This document shows, one piece after another, positions 54,524-64,000 of a stretch of DNA of 64,000 nucleotides. The notes beneath the pieces are model-generated. The model did no database searches, was not told where the DNA came from, and saw only the letters and a list, made by a program, of their open reading frames with translations. The DNA is from Acinetobacter lwoffii (GTDB lineage Bacteria; Pseudomonadota; Gammaproteobacteria; Pseudomonadales; Moraxellaceae), in contig NZ_CP118963.1 in NCBI RefSeq assembly GCF_029024105.1, positions 1 through 64,000 of the forward strand. Reading direction: 5' to 3'. The translations under genes were made by a program, and so were the position numbers. The stretch's first letter is position 1, and each line of letters opens with the position of its first letter.

Positions 54524-57208
54524 TCAGCCGGTATTACGTAAACCGGCTGCAATGCCGGCAATGCTGACCATTAAGGCATGATCGACCGGGGTATTTTCAG
54601 CCTGCTGCTGTTCCAGATATAAACGGCGACGTTTCATCAGTTCAGCTTGCAGTAAGTGCAGCGGTAACAAATAGGGTTTACGTACTTTCATCGACTGATC
54701 CAGTACACCGTTACTGCTCAGGAGTTTCGATTCGCCTTTTAAGCTCAACAGGGTTTGTACAGCATCCTGCAAACGCTGACGCAGTTCTGTTCCCAGAACT
54801 TTAAGATCTTCATCCTGAGTCAAATGCGATTCATAATATAGCGCCACATTGGCATCGGCTTTGGACAGTACCATTTCCAGCATATCAATCAGGGTCTGAA
54901 AATACGGCCACTCTGCCAGCATCTCATCCAGTACCGTGCGTTGTCCCTGATCCAGTACCGCATTTAATGCAGCACCGGTACCGAGCCAGGCCGGTAACAT
55001 CAGGCGAATCTGGGTCCAGGCAAAGACCCAGGGAATCGCTCGCAGTGATTCAATCCCACCACTGACTTTACGTTTCGCCGGCCGTGAACCCAGTGGCAGC
55101 ATTTGCAGTTCAAGTTCTGGCGTGACGGTACGCAGGTATTTCACAAAATGCGGATTTTCCCGGACGGTCTGGCGATAGACCTGCACCGATAGCTCGGTCA
55201 TTTGATGCATCAAGTCGCGCCATTCCTGTTTGGGTTCAGGTGGCGGGAGTAAGGTCGCTTCCAGTGTTGCAGCGGTATAAATTTCCAGATTCTGCAGGGC
55301 GATTTCTTCCAGACCGAATTTGAAACGGATCATTTCGCCCTGTTCAGTCACCCGGATCGCACCTGAAATCGACCCTGGCGGTTGAGAGAAGAGTGCCTGC
55401 TGGGTTGGCGCACCGCCACGGCTAATTGAACCGCCACGACCATGGAACAGGGTCAATTGCACGCCATGTTGTTGGGCAACTGCGGTCAGTTCTTCCTGGG
55501 CACGATATTGGGCCCAGTTGGCCGACATAAAACCAGCATCCTTGGCAGAATCCGAATAGCCAATCATGACCTCATGTTTGCCCTGAATATGCTGTTTGTA
55601 CCAGTGCATATTGAACAGGGTCGACATGGTTGCGGCTGCGCCATCCAGATCTTTTAAGGTTTCAAACAGGGGAACCACCCGTAGCGCCTGCTTGATGCCG
55701 GCTTCTTTCTGTAGCAATAAAACCGCCAGCACATCACTTGGATATTCCGCCATCGAGATGATATAAGCACCCAGAGATTCGCTCGGTTGCTCGGCTAGCG
55801 TACGCATGGTGGCAAACACTTCCTGTACATCCGGATGTTCAATCAGGCTGCCTGCTGGCTCATTCAGATGTTTTGGCAGCAACGGACGTTTGCTTTGCAG
55901 CTCTTGCAGTAAAAAGTTTTGCCGTGCCTGTTCAGTCCAGGTTTCAAAATTCCCCAGTCCTAAATATTCGGTAATCGCAGAAATCGCCTGACGGTGACGA
56001 CCCGATTCCTGGCGGATATCTAGTTTTAGCAGTTCGATCCCAAAACTGTTGACCCGGTAAATAAAGTCCAGCAGGCTGCCATTGGCAATTTCGGCCAGAT
56101 TGCAGTCCATCAGTGAACGGTAGCAGGTCAGGAGCGGTTGTAAAAGTTCATCTTTACTTTTAATCACCAGACTGTCATCGGCATCATTGCCTTTTAATTT
56201 TTCTGCCAGCCAGTGACGGGTGGCTTTCAGGCGGGTACGGGTATCACGTAAATATTCACGATAAGGTTCAGGATGGGGCTGGCCCAAGGCTTCAGAAATT
56301 TCCGGACTGCATTGCTGAATGGACAGTTCCCAGCGCAGGTTTTCAATATCGCGTACATAGAGATCGGCTGCTTTCCAGCGCGACAGCCACAGTACTTCCT
56401 GAGTGACGGTGTGGGTGACATTGGGGTTGCCATCGCGGTCACCACCCATCCATGAGGCAAAACGTACGGGTGCGACATCTAAGGGCAGGTTCTGGCCACA
56501 TTGCGCTTGCACCATGCCATTTAGTTCACGGATAAATTTCGGTACTGCATTCCATAAGGTTTGCTCAATGGTGGTAAAACCCCATTTGGCTTCATCGATC
56601 GGAGTCGGGCGATGCTGACGGATTTCATCGGTTTGCCAGGCGGAGCTGATCAGCTGTTTCAGATCGGCCAGAACTGCCTGACGTTCACGTGGAGTCAGTT
56701 TCTGCTGGTCAAATTTGGACAGGGCATTATTGATACCGTCATATTTTTGAATCAGGGTACGGCGGCTGACTTCTGTGGGATGCGCGGTCAGAACCAGTTC
56801 AATTTTCAGTTCACAGATTTGCTGATACAGCGTATCGGCAGAAATCTCCTGCTGTTTAAATTTTTCAAATAAAGGCACCAGAGGATTGGGCGATTCTGCA
56901 GTGTCATCAAACTCGCTCTGACGGCGACGACGTACCACATGATATTGTTCGGCAATATTGGCAAAGTTTAAAAAGTGGGTAAAGGCGCGGGTCAGCGGCA
57001 GGATTTCTGCATCTTCCAGACTCAAAAATAATTGTTCTAGCTGTTTTTCTGCTTCGACCTGTCCATCACGTGCGCCTTTAGATAAAGCACGAATCTGCTC
57101 AATCTGATTAAACAAATCCTGCCCCGCATGTAATTTTAAGGTTTCCCCCAGCAAATTACCCAGTAAGCGTACGTCTTCGCGTAGTGGTGCATCAATCTGT
57201 TGAATCAT
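54524..57208 (-). CDS. ppc: Phosphoenolpyruvate carboxylase
   Basis: Adds bicarbonate to phosphoenolpyruvate to replenish oxaloacetate for the citrate cycle. The 894-residue protein has the catalytic His143 in LTAHPTEVSRR, the glycine-rich FHGRGGSISRGG loop and the C-terminal RNTG of bacterial PEP carboxylases. Length is normal. Own terminator and a 149-bp upstream region; likely monocistronic. Confidence 0.98.
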   Translation of the reverse strand: MIQQIDAPLREDVRLLGNLLGETLKLHAGQDLFNQIEQIRALSKGARDGQVEAEKQLEQLFLSLEDAEILPLTRAFTHFLNFANIAEQYHVVRRRRQSEFDDTAESPNPLVPLFEKFKQQEISADTLYQQICELKIELVLTAHPTEVSRRTLIQKYDGINNALSKFDQQKLTPRERQAVLADLKQLISSAWQTDEIRQHRPTPIDEAKWGFTTIEQTLWNAVPKFIRELNGMVQAQCGQNLPLDVAPVRFASWMGGDRDGNPNVTHTVTQEVLWLSRWKAADLYVRDIENLRWELSIQQCSPEISEALGQPHPEPYREYLRDTRTRLKATRHWLAEKLKGNDADDSLVIKSKDELLQPLLTCYRSLMDCNLAEIANGSLLDFIYRVNSFGIELLKLDIRQESGRHRQAISAITEYLGLGNFETWTEQARQNFLLQELQSKRPLLPKHLNEPAGSLIEHPDVQEVFATMRTLAEQPSESLGAYIISMAEYPSDVLAVLLLQKEAGIKQALRVVPLFETLKDLDGAAATMSTLFNMHWYKQHIQGKHEVMIGYSDSAKDAGFMSANWAQYRAQEELTAVAQQHGVQLTLFHGRGGSISRGGAPTQQALFSQPPGSISGAIRVTEQGEMIRFKFGLEEIALQNLEIYTAATLEATLLPPPEPKQEWRDLMHQMTELSVQVYRQTVRENPHFVKYLRTVTPELELQMLPLGSRPAKRKVSGGIESLRAIPWVFAWTQIRLMLPAWLGTGAALNAVLDQGQRTVLDEMLAEWPYFQTLIDMLEMVLSKADANVALYYESHLTQDEDLKVLGTELRQRLQDAVQTLLSLKGESKLLSSNGVLDQSMKVRKPYLLPLHLLQAELMKRRRLYLEQQQAENTPVDHALMVSIAGIAAGLRNTG

Positions 57209-57357
57209 TTTTTATTCCCTCACATGCATGCTTTGACTATACCGCGACTGCATGACAATCCAAGTCCCTTAGAGACAAAAGTTGCAGAGCATTGGCTGCT
57301 TTTTTAGCAAATTTTAGGCCACATATGGTTATCGGCGATCAGTCCGAAGGAAAGGAG

Positions 57358-57993
57358 TTAATCCGGCAGGGCATATTTCAGCATAAACAGTTCAATGGCC
57401 TCGTTAATGATCTGTTGCTGTTCTGCGCTTGAAGGGGGAAGGCTGAGACCCAGCAGGATTTTCTGATGACGGGTTCCGGTCAGCAGGGATACGATCAGCT
57501 CGGTCTGTTTTTCTGGAAGATCGACCTGAATAAAGCGGTACTGCTGGGCCAGGGCAAAGAAATCATTCCAGACTGCATCCAGTTTGCTATGCGAGGCCTG
57601 ATAAAACTGTTCGGTCAACGGACTTTGCTGCGAGGCCAGTTCCATCAGCAACAGATCCAGTTTGATCGCTTCAGGTAAATGAAGAATATTTAAAGCGCGC
57701 TGACAGGCCTGATAAAACTCCTGCGCAAAGTCACTGCTCGGCTGCAAGAGCTGAGGATGTTCATGCAGAATGGCTTCACAGGTATCCTCAATCGCACAGC
57801 TAAACAGGGTGGCCTTGTCCTGAAAATGGTTATACACCGTCAGCTTGGTGACTCTTGCCTCACGTGCAATCTGGTTCATGCTGGAAGCATGATAGCCATG
57901 TGCTAAAAATAAGCTTTTGGCCGCGCTGAGTATGCGCTGACGCTTTTCCAGATCCTTGGGTCGTCCTACAGGTATTTGCACAATCTCTTCCAA
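57358..57993 (-). CDS. TetR-family repressor of the adjacent RND pump
   Basis: Regulator of 211 residues. Helix-turn-helix at about residues 30-60: HASSMNQIAREARVTKLTVYNHFQDKATLF, the TetR signature. The C-terminal ligand domain is variable. It is transcribed divergently from the RND adaptor and pump, and a near-perfect palindrome lies in the 136-bp shared gap, so it probably represses both directions. Ligand unknown. Confidence 0.9.
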   Translation of the reverse strand: MEEIVQIPVGRPKDLEKRQRILSAAKSLFLAHGYHASSMNQIAREARVTKLTVYNHFQDKATLFSCAIEDTCEAILHEHPQLLQPSSDFAQEFYQACQRALNILHLPEAIKLDLLLMELASQQSPLTEQFYQASHSKLDAVWNDFFALAQQYRFIQVDLPEKQTELIVSLLTGTRHQKILLGLSLPPSSAEQQQIINEAIELFMLKYALPD

Positions 57994-58028
57994 AAAAAGT
58001 CAACACGGTCATTGCTTTGATGATTCAG

Positions 58029-58056
58029 TTGTAATTAGTGTACCGGGTGGTATATT
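58029..58056 (+). promoter_or_regulatory. Sigma70-like promoter of the RND operon
   Basis: TTGTAA (58029-58034) and TATATT (58051-58056) with 16-base spacing, overlapped by the palindrome described separately. Confidence 0.6.
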
Positions 58057-58061
58057 AATTA
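58032..58061. promoter_or_regulatory. Candidate TetR operator
   Basis: Arms TAATTAGTGTACC (58032-58044) and GGTATATTAATTA (58049-58061) around GGGT are complementary at 11 of 13 positions, the rest being G-T. The core GTACC..GGTAT and the overlap with the -10 hexamer fit repression by steric block. Confidence 0.68.
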
Positions 58062-58129
58062 AAAAACAAGCAATTCAATATATCAGCATAGTTTGCCCTA
58101 AAAAAGACGATCAGATAAGAGCGGATAAG

Positions 58130-59233
58130 ATGAGCAGGATTTACAGCATATTGGCTGGCATGGTGGTGCTTTGCAGCGTGACCTTAACCGGGTGCAGCAA
58201 AGATACTGCTGCCGCAGGGCAGGAAGTTCCCTTTGTCATGGTGGCCACACCCACCACTTCACAGCATGAACTAAAAAGTTATGCCGGTGATGTGCAGGCA
58301 CGACAGCAAACGGCACTGGCATTTCGGGTAGCGGGTCAGGTGACCCAGCGTTTCGTCGATGTGGGTGACCAGGTCAAAGTCGGGCAAGTCCTGGCAACTC
58401 TGGATGTCAAAGATGCCCAGCTGCAGCTGAATGCAGCACGTGCCCAGCTGGAAAGTGCACAGTCTGCCAGTAAGATTGCTCAAGACGAACTACAACGTTT
58501 CAAGCAGTTATTGCCATCCAATGCCGTGAGCCGCTCACAATATGACGCGATCGAAAACCAGTACAAGACCGCCATGTCAAATCTGAAGCAGGCACAATCC
58601 AACTATGATACCGCTAAAAACCAAACTGCTTATAACCAGCTGATTGCCACTAGAAACGGCGTGATCACTGCGCGCAATATTGAAACAGGTCAGGTGGTTG
58701 CTGCCGGGCAGGTGGTGTATGAACTGGCAATTGCCGGCGAGCGTGAAGTGGTGATTGGGGTGCCGGAACAGGCTATTTCGGAGATCAAGGTGGGACAGAC
58801 AGCCACAGTGACATTATGGTCCAAACCTGAAGAAAAATTTGCCGCTTTTGTTCGCGAGATTTCACCGGCAGCGGACCAGTCGCGTACCTTCAGGGTTAAA
58901 GTTTCCTTACGTGAAGGCAATGGCCAGATCCAGTTGGGACAAAGTGCCCGGGTATTTTTTCAGCATAGCCGCGATAATATGCTTAGTGTGCCGTTATCCA
59001 GTGTCTCGGCAACGGATCAGCAGGCTTATGTCATGGTGGTCCAGCCGGATCATACCTTACGTAAAGTCCCGGTCCAGCTCGGTGCCTATGGCCGGGACAG
59101 TGTTCCTGTACTCAGTGGCCTCAAGCCGGAAGACTATGTGGTGATTGGCGGCGTACATCTGCTGCGTAACCAGCAAAAAATCAATCCGATTGATCGTGAA
59201 AACCGTCGTGTGACCATTCAGGCAGGGGGTTAA
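58130..59233 (+). CDS. RND efflux periplasmic adaptor (membrane fusion) lipoprotein
   Basis: Adaptor linking the inner-membrane pump to an outer-membrane channel. The product is 367 residues from the ATG at 58130, which gives a lipoprotein signal with lipobox LTGC (Cys22); the frame is open from 57956 but overlaps the TetR gene and would bury the signal. Lipoyl-like half-motifs (AGQVTQRFVDVGDQVKVGQVLATLD and ARNIETGQVVAAGQVVYEL), an alpha-hairpin with coiled coil (about 85-150) and a beta-barrel domain are readable. It is 2 bp ahead of the pump. Confidence 0.9.
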   Translation: MSRIYSILAGMVVLCSVTLTGCSKDTAAAGQEVPFVMVATPTTSQHELKSYAGDVQARQQTALAFRVAGQVTQRFVDVGDQVKVGQVLATLDVKDAQLQLNAARAQLESAQSASKIAQDELQRFKQLLPSNAVSRSQYDAIENQYKTAMSNLKQAQSNYDTAKNQTAYNQLIATRNGVITARNIETGQVVAAGQVVYELAIAGEREVVIGVPEQAISEIKVGQTATVTLWSKPEEKFAAFVREISPAADQSRTFRVKVSLREGNGQIQLGQSARVFFQHSRDNMLSVPLSSVSATDQQAYVMVVQPDHTLRKVPVQLGAYGRDSVPVLSGLKPEDYVVIGGVHLLRNQQKINPIDRENRRVTIQAGG

Positions 59234-59235
59234 GC

Positions 59236-62200
59236 ATGAACTTTAACCTGTCGGAATGGGCGTTAAAAAATAAAGGTCTGGTGCTGTATTTTATGATCCT
59301 GCTGGGTCTGATCGGCATCGTCTCTTATTCCAAACTGTCACAAAGTGAAGATCCGCCTTTTACCTTTAAAGTCATGGTAATCCAGACCTACTGGCCCGGT
59401 GCCAGTGCCAAAGAAGTATCCCTACAGGTTACTGACCGGATTGAAAAGGAACTGATGACCACGGGACAGTATGACCGTATCATGGCCTATTCGCGTCCGG
59501 GCGAATCCATGGTGACTTTTGTTGCCAAGGATTCCCTGGCTTCGAAAGATGTCGCGGATGTCTGGTATAACGTGCGCAAGAAGGTGGGCGATATCCGGCA
59601 TGAATTGCCACAAGGGGTACAAGGTCCATTCTTTAATGATGAATTTGGCGATACCTTTGGCAATATTTATGTGCTCAAGGGTAAAGATTTTGACTATGCG
59701 ACCCTCAAGGAATACGCCGACCGCTTACAGCTGCAACTGCAACGGGTCAAAGATGTTGCCAAAGTTGAGCTGATTGGCCTGCAAGACCAGAAAATCTGGA
59801 TTGAGATTTCCAACACCAAAGCCATTCAGCTGGGTGTTCCAGTCAGCGCCATTCAGCAGGCCTTACAGCAGCAAAATGCCATGAGCAATGCCGGATTTTT
59901 TGAAACCGGTTCAGACCGGATTCAGGTTCGGGTCAGCGGTGCTTTAAGCAGTGTCGAACAATTACAGCAACTGCCACTTCTGGTAAATGGCAAGACCATT
60001 CAGCTGGGAGATGTCGCAGAAGTCTATCGAGGCTTTAGTGATCCGGCACAGCCCCGGATGCGCTTTATGGGCGAAAACGGCATTGGTATTGCTGTATCGA
60101 TGCGTAAGGGTGGGGACATCATTGCCTTGGGTAAAAATCTAGAACAGGAATTCGCCCGCCTGCAAAAAGCCCTGCCACTTGGCATGGAGCTGCAAAAAGT
60201 CTCGGACCAGCCGGTGGCGGTCAAACGCAGCATTAACGAATTTATGAAAGTGCTGGCAGAAGCGGTGATTATCGTATTGCTGGTCAGTTTTTTCTCGCTC
60301 GGTTTCCGAACCGGTCTGGTGGTAGCTTTCTCGATTCCGCTGGTGCTGGCCATGACCTTTGCCGGTATGCAGCTGTTTGATGTCGGACTGCATAAAATTT
60401 CCCTGGGGGCCCTGATTCTGGCCCTCGGTCTTTTGGTTGATGATGCCATTATCGCGATTGAAATGATGGCGATTAAGATGGAGCAGGGTTATAGCCGTTT
60501 ACAGGCGGCCGGGCATGCCTGGCGCACCACGGCTTTTCCTATGCTGACCGGGACCCTGATTACCGCTGCCGGTTTTCTGCCGATCGCCACTGCAGCTTCG
60601 AGTACCGGGGAATATACCCGTTCGATTTTCCAGGTAGTGACCATTGCATTGCTGGTATCTTGGCTGGCCGCGGTACTGTTTGTGCCATATTTAGGCGATA
60701 AACTTCTACCGGATTTCAACAAAGATTTAATTCAAAAAGCGCCGTGGTACCAGCGTCTCTGGGCACGTCTGCGCAAACAGCCAGAACCTCAGCCGATTGT
60801 GCATCACGCCGGTAAACATTATGACCCCTATCAAACCCGGTTTTATCGGGGTTTTCGCCGTTGGGTCGATGCCTGTGTGACCTATCGTAAAACTGTCATT
60901 GCTGCCACGGTCGGAATTTTTATTCTGTCTATTTTAATGTTTAAGCTGGTGCCGCAGCAGTTTTTCCCGCCCTCGAACCGGGCTGAAATTCTGGTGGATC
61001 TCAAACTTGAAGAAGGTGCATCACTGAAGGCCACTGAAGCTGCAGTAAAAAAAGTCGAAGCCTTTTTATCAAAACAAGAGGGCATTGATAACTATGTGGC
61101 TTATGTTGGGATGGGATCGCCGCGTTTCTATTTACCGCTGGATCAGCAGCTGCCGCAAACCAGTTTTGCCCAGTTTGTGGTGCTGGCATCCTCTTTGGAA
61201 GATCGTAACGAAATCCGTCAATCCTTGAGTGACCAGATTCGGCTGTTATTACCGGAAGTCCGTACCCGGGTGTCCCTGCTGGAAAATGGCCCTCCAGTCG
61301 GTTATCCATTGCAGTTCCGGGTCTCTGGTGAAGATCTGGGACTGGTTCGTGAATGGGCGCAGAAAGTCGCCGCAACCGTGGGCGAAAATCCGAATACCAC
61401 CAATGTACATCTAGACTGGGGTGAGCCGAGCAAAGTCATCAAACTGGAGATCGATCAGGATCGTGCCCGTCAGTTGGGCGTGACTAGCAGCGAACTGGCC
61501 AATGTGCTGAACAGCTCGATTTTGGGGGCCGGCATTGATCAGTATCGGGAAAAGCGTGAACTGATTGAAATCCGTTTACGTGGTGCGCAGGCTGAACGCG
61601 TTGATGTCGCTTCTTTAAGCAGTCTGGCGATACCGACGTCACGTGGTACTTCGGTACCGTTGGCACAGCTTGCCAACATTGAATATAGCTTTGAAGAAGG
61701 CTTGATCTGGCATCGGAATCGTTTACCGACCATCACGGTGCGTGCCGATATTCGCACGGCCTTACAGCCGGCCACTGTGGTGAATGAATTACACGATTCA
61801 CTGCACCAACTTCGAGCTGAGTTGCCGAATGGCTATCTGCTGGAAGTCGGCGGCACGGTCGAAGAATCCGCACGTGGCCAGAACTCGGTCAATGCCGGCA
61901 TGCCTTTATTCCTGGCGGTGGTGATGACCCTGTTAATGATTCAGCTCAAGAGCATCTCACGGGCCTTTATTGTATTCCTGACCGCACCTTTAGGCATTAT
62001 CGGGGTGGTGTTATTCCTGTTACTTTTCAATAAACCTTTTGGTTTTGTGGCCATGCTCGGGACGATTGCGCTTTCTGGAATGATCATGCGAAATTCCCTG
62101 ATTCTGATTGACCAGATCGAGCAGGATATTCAGGCCGGAGAATCCCCATGGGATGCCATTATCAATGCCACAGTCCGCCGTTGTCGCCCGATTGTCTTGA

Positions 62201-62373
62201 CCGCATTGGCCGCTGTTTTAGCCATGATTCCCTTGTCCCGCAGTATTTTTTTCGGGCCGATGGCAGTGGCCATTATGGGTGGTTTAATTGTGGCGACACT
62301 TCTGACCCTGTTTTTCCTGCCTGCCTTATATGCACAATGGTTTAAAGTGAAAAAAAGTTTAAATTCTGTTTAA
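59236..62373 (+). CDS. RND efflux permease (AcrB/TriC-like)
   Basis: Inner-membrane proton-driven pump of 1045 residues. Twelve segments in two halves with large periplasmic loops after TM1 and TM7. TM4 carries the proton-relay pair in LGLLVDDAIIAIE, as in AcrB-type pumps. The overall pattern is nearer TriC/MexK-like pumps than the AdeB group. No outer-membrane channel gene follows, so it must share one from elsewhere. Substrate unknown; likely drugs or biocides. Confidence 0.92.
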   Translation: MNFNLSEWALKNKGLVLYFMILLGLIGIVSYSKLSQSEDPPFTFKVMVIQTYWPGASAKEVSLQVTDRIEKELMTTGQYDRIMAYSRPGESMVTFVAKDSLASKDVADVWYNVRKKVGDIRHELPQGVQGPFFNDEFGDTFGNIYVLKGKDFDYATLKEYADRLQLQLQRVKDVAKVELIGLQDQKIWIEISNTKAIQLGVPVSAIQQALQQQNAMSNAGFFETGSDRIQVRVSGALSSVEQLQQLPLLVNGKTIQLGDVAEVYRGFSDPAQPRMRFMGENGIGIAVSMRKGGDIIALGKNLEQEFARLQKALPLGMELQKVSDQPVAVKRSINEFMKVLAEAVIIVLLVSFFSLGFRTGLVVAFSIPLVLAMTFAGMQLFDVGLHKISLGALILALGLLVDDAIIAIEMMAIKMEQGYSRLQAAGHAWRTTAFPMLTGTLITAAGFLPIATAASSTGEYTRSIFQVVTIALLVSWLAAVLFVPYLGDKLLPDFNKDLIQKAPWYQRLWARLRKQPEPQPIVHHAGKHYDPYQTRFYRGFRRWVDACVTYRKTVIAATVGIFILSILMFKLVPQQFFPPSNRAEILVDLKLEEGASLKATEAAVKKVEAFLSKQEGIDNYVAYVGMGSPRFYLPLDQQLPQTSFAQFVVLASSLEDRNEIRQSLSDQIRLLLPEVRTRVSLLENGPPVGYPLQFRVSGEDLGLVREWAQKVAATVGENPNTTNVHLDWGEPSKVIKLEIDQDRARQLGVTSSELANVLNSSILGAGIDQYREKRELIEIRLRGAQAERVDVASLSSLAIPTSRGTSVPLAQLANIEYSFEEGLIWHRNRLPTITVRADIRTALQPATVVNELHDSLHQLRAELPNGYLLEVGGTVEESARGQNSVNAGMPLFLAVVMTLLMIQLKSISRAFIVFLTAPLGIIGVVLFLLLFNKPFGFVAMLGTIALSGMIMRNSLILIDQIEQDIQAGESPWDAIINATVRRCRPIVLTALAAVLAMIPLSRSIFFGPMAVAIMGGLIVATLLTLFFLPALYAQWFKVKKSLNSV

Positions 62374-62503
62374 AATTGTCATAATTTCAGGTGCGAAATA
62401 TTGAAATTTTCAATATAGTAGCAGCTGAGATTTTTATAATTTAAAAAAATAAGTAACTACTGCATTGGCCGAACTGCCAATCCGGTAATGAGGTTAAACC
62501 AAC

Positions 62504-62881
62504 ATGACTCAAACTACATTAACCAAGATGCGACGTTCCGTAGCGATGGCTTATGTCTTCATGTTTTTGGCCTTATTTACCCTGTTTAGTGGACTTTTTG
62601 CCTACTGGTTGGCCCGTAAAGTGACACAAGTCGATTATGCCGAAGTCTGGTTACAGGCGCAGGCCTTGTGGATCATGCGAAATATCGTGATTTATACCAT
62701 TTTGGCGCTCTTTGCTGCGCTGTGGTTTATTCCGCTGTTTTTCTTTGCCTGGGACAGCCAGTTATGGGTCAAGGCCTGTGTCGTGACCGGGGTGATTTTC
62801 AGCTTTATTGCCTTTATTTTCCTGCTCAATGCCTGGTTTAAAGGCCTGCATAAATTCTCTCAAAATAAAGCTGTGTTCTAA
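62504..62881 (+). CDS. Hypothetical inner-membrane protein
   Basis: 125 residues with three clear membrane segments (about 15-38, 58-82, 88-112) and a basic C-terminus. No family recognised. AGGTT lies about 10 bases before the ATG. It lies 105 bp upstream of dnaJ on the same strand; the association may be positional only. Confidence 0.7.
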   Translation: MTQTTLTKMRRSVAMAYVFMFLALFTLFSGLFAYWLARKVTQVDYAEVWLQAQALWIMRNIVIYTILALFAALWFIPLFFFAWDSQLWVKACVVTGVIFSFIAFIFLLNAWFKGLHKFSQNKAVF

Positions 62882-62985
62882 AGCATATAATTTTTTTCAT
62901 ATTTCCCCTTGTAAAATCAGGTTTGACCCCAATTTCAGACCTCAGTTGAATATTAAACAAAATTCCGTGAGGAGCATCGCCAGAC

Positions 62986-64000
62986 ATGGCTAAACGTGAT
63001 TATTATGAGGTTTTGGGCGTCGCTAAAACCGCTAGTGATGATGAAATCAAAAAAGCCTACCGTAAGTTGGCGATGAAATATCATCCAGACCGTAACCCGG
63101 ACAATGCTGAAGCTGAAGAGAAATTCAAAGAAGCAGCAGAGGCCTATGAAGTGCTCTCTGATGGTGAAAAGCGCAGCATGTACGACCGTATGGGCCACCA
63201 GGCCTTTGAGGGTGGTATGGGCGGCGGTGGCGGCTTCGGCGGTGGTTTCAGCGCAGAAGACATTTTCAACCAGTTCGGTGATATTTTCGGTGGTGCTTTT
63301 GGTGGCGGCGGTGGTCGTGGCCAGCAACGTGCACGCCGTGGTTCGGACTTACGCTATGTGATGGAACTGACTCTGGAAGAAGCGGTCAAAGGCGTCAAGA
63401 AAACCATTACCTTTACTGCACCGGCACCGTGTGATGCCTGTGATGGTAAAGGTTCAAAAAATCCAAACGATGTGGAAACCTGCCGTACCTGTCATGGTGC
63501 GGGTCAAGTGCGTATGCAGCAAGGTTTCTTCTCGGTACAGCAAACCTGTAGTACCTGTCGCGGTCAGGGCAAGATCATCAAGAACCCATGTAATAAATGT
63601 CATGGTTCAGGGGTGTCAGATCGTCAGCAAACCTTGGAAGTCACTATTCCTGCGGGCGTGGACAATGGCGACCGCGTACGCTTGACCGGTAAGGGTGAAG
63701 CAATCCGTGATGGTCAGTCAGGTGACTTGTACGTAGAAGTGGTGGTGCGTGAGCACGAAATCTTCCAGCGTGATGGCGCTGATCTGTATATGGATGTGCC
63801 GGTATCGATTGCTGATGCAGCCTTAGGTAAGGAAGTTCAGATTCCTACGCTGGATGGTCGTGTTAGCTTGAAAATTCCTGAAGGTACGCAAACGGGTAAA
63901 TTGTTCCGCTTACGTGGTAAGGGTGTTAAACCGGTACGTACCAGCATGCAAGGTGACTTGCTGTGCCGTATTGTGGTGGAAACTCCAGTGAATTTAAGTG
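62986..64000 (+). CDS. dnaJ: Chaperone DnaJ (partial, cut by window end)
   Basis: Hsp40 co-chaperone of DnaK. About 338 codons are visible and the frame runs off the window. J domain at the N-terminus with HPDRNP (HPD motif), a Gly/Phe-rich region (about 75-120), and four zinc-finger repeats of CxxCxGxG type (CDACDGKG, CRTCHGAG, CSTCRGQG, CNKCHGSG), followed by the C-terminal domains. GAGGAG lies 11 bases before the ATG. It is far from grpE-dnaK and on the other strand. No clear sigma32 promoter is seen just upstream. Confidence 0.97.
   Translation, partial: MAKRDYYEVLGVAKTASDDEIKKAYRKLAMKYHPDRNPDNAEAEEKFKEAAEAYEVLSDGEKRSMYDRMGHQAFEGGMGGGGGFGGGFSAEDIFNQFGDIFGGAFGGGGGRGQQRARRGSDLRYVMELTLEEAVKGVKKTITFTAPAPCDACDGKGSKNPNDVETCRTCHGAGQVRMQQGFFSVQQTCSTCRGQGKIIKNPCNKCHGSGVSDRQQTLEVTIPAGVDNGDRVRLTGKGEAIRDGQSGDLYVEVVVREHEIFQRDGADLYMDVPVSIADAALGKEVQIPTLDGRVSLKIPEGTQTGKLFRLRGKGVKPVRTSMQGDLLCRIVVETPVNLS

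Overview
The window looks like the start of an Acinetobacter chromosome (Moraxellaceae). It opens on the first base of dnaA and runs dnaA-dnaN-recF-gyrB. It carries an intrinsic-type class D beta-lactamase close to the OXA-134 and OXA-23 relatives, a run of AdeT-type periplasmic proteins, AAHS aromatic-acid transporters, and an rrn operon with tRNA-Ile and tRNA-Ala spacers. From memory of the OXA sequence the A. lwoffii group is the most likely source; the genus is firmer than the species.

Layout. 1-6.3 kb: replication initiation genes and gyrB. 6.3-7.4 kb: an AT-rich region without genes, holding a cluster of DnaA-box matches and A/T tracts, a candidate origin element. 7.4-11 kb: a zinc alcohol dehydrogenase and a YheS-type ABC-F ATPase, both on the minus strand. 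11-14.6 kb: three tandem AdeT-like paralogues. 14.7-20.2 kb: erpA, a small unknown, a matrixin-type protease, the OXA beta-lactamase, and dnaK and grpE, each of the last two behind a sigma32-like promoter. 20.3-21.1 kb: a region without genes but with several intrinsic terminators and a likely small RNA. 21.1-24.4 kb: an Arg-rich lipoprotein, an esterase, an ADC-like protein and a periplasmic cyclophilin. 24.4-30.35 kb: a complete rrn operon with promoter, RNase III processing stems and terminator.

30.5-33.6 kb: two AAHS-family MFS transporters. 33.7-38 kb: an AT-rich orphan gene, an ankyrin protein, a DJ-1/PfpI protein, a small outer-membrane barrel and an aldehyde dehydrogenase. 38.5-41 kb: an NSS transporter with its 36-residue MetS-like partner, and a ZIP metal transporter. 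41.1-43.4 kb: rsmB-fmt. 43.8-50.5 kb: two dihydroxy-acid dehydratase genes of different Fe-S classes, each followed by a TnpB-only (IS1341-type) element whose ends can be read. 50.6-52.8 kb: an unusual DsbA/HCCA-like protein overlapping a chorismate-mutase-like gene, then a two-gene operon of very small basic proteins. 52.9-57.2 kb: a uracil permease and PEP carboxylase, minus strand. 57.4-62.4 kb: a TetR regulator divergent from an RND adaptor and pump, with a palindromic operator candidate on the promoter. The window ends in dnaJ, cut off at the edge.

Most of the window is core housekeeping sequence. The most unusual parts are the pair of TnpB elements around ilvD2, whose 3' halves are nearly identical while their 5' halves differ; the DnaA-box cluster behind gyrB; the small-RNA candidates at 20.56-20.66 and 35.4-35.7 kb; and the small-protein operon at 52.4-52.8 kb. 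No CRISPR array, prophage or complete defence island is visible.
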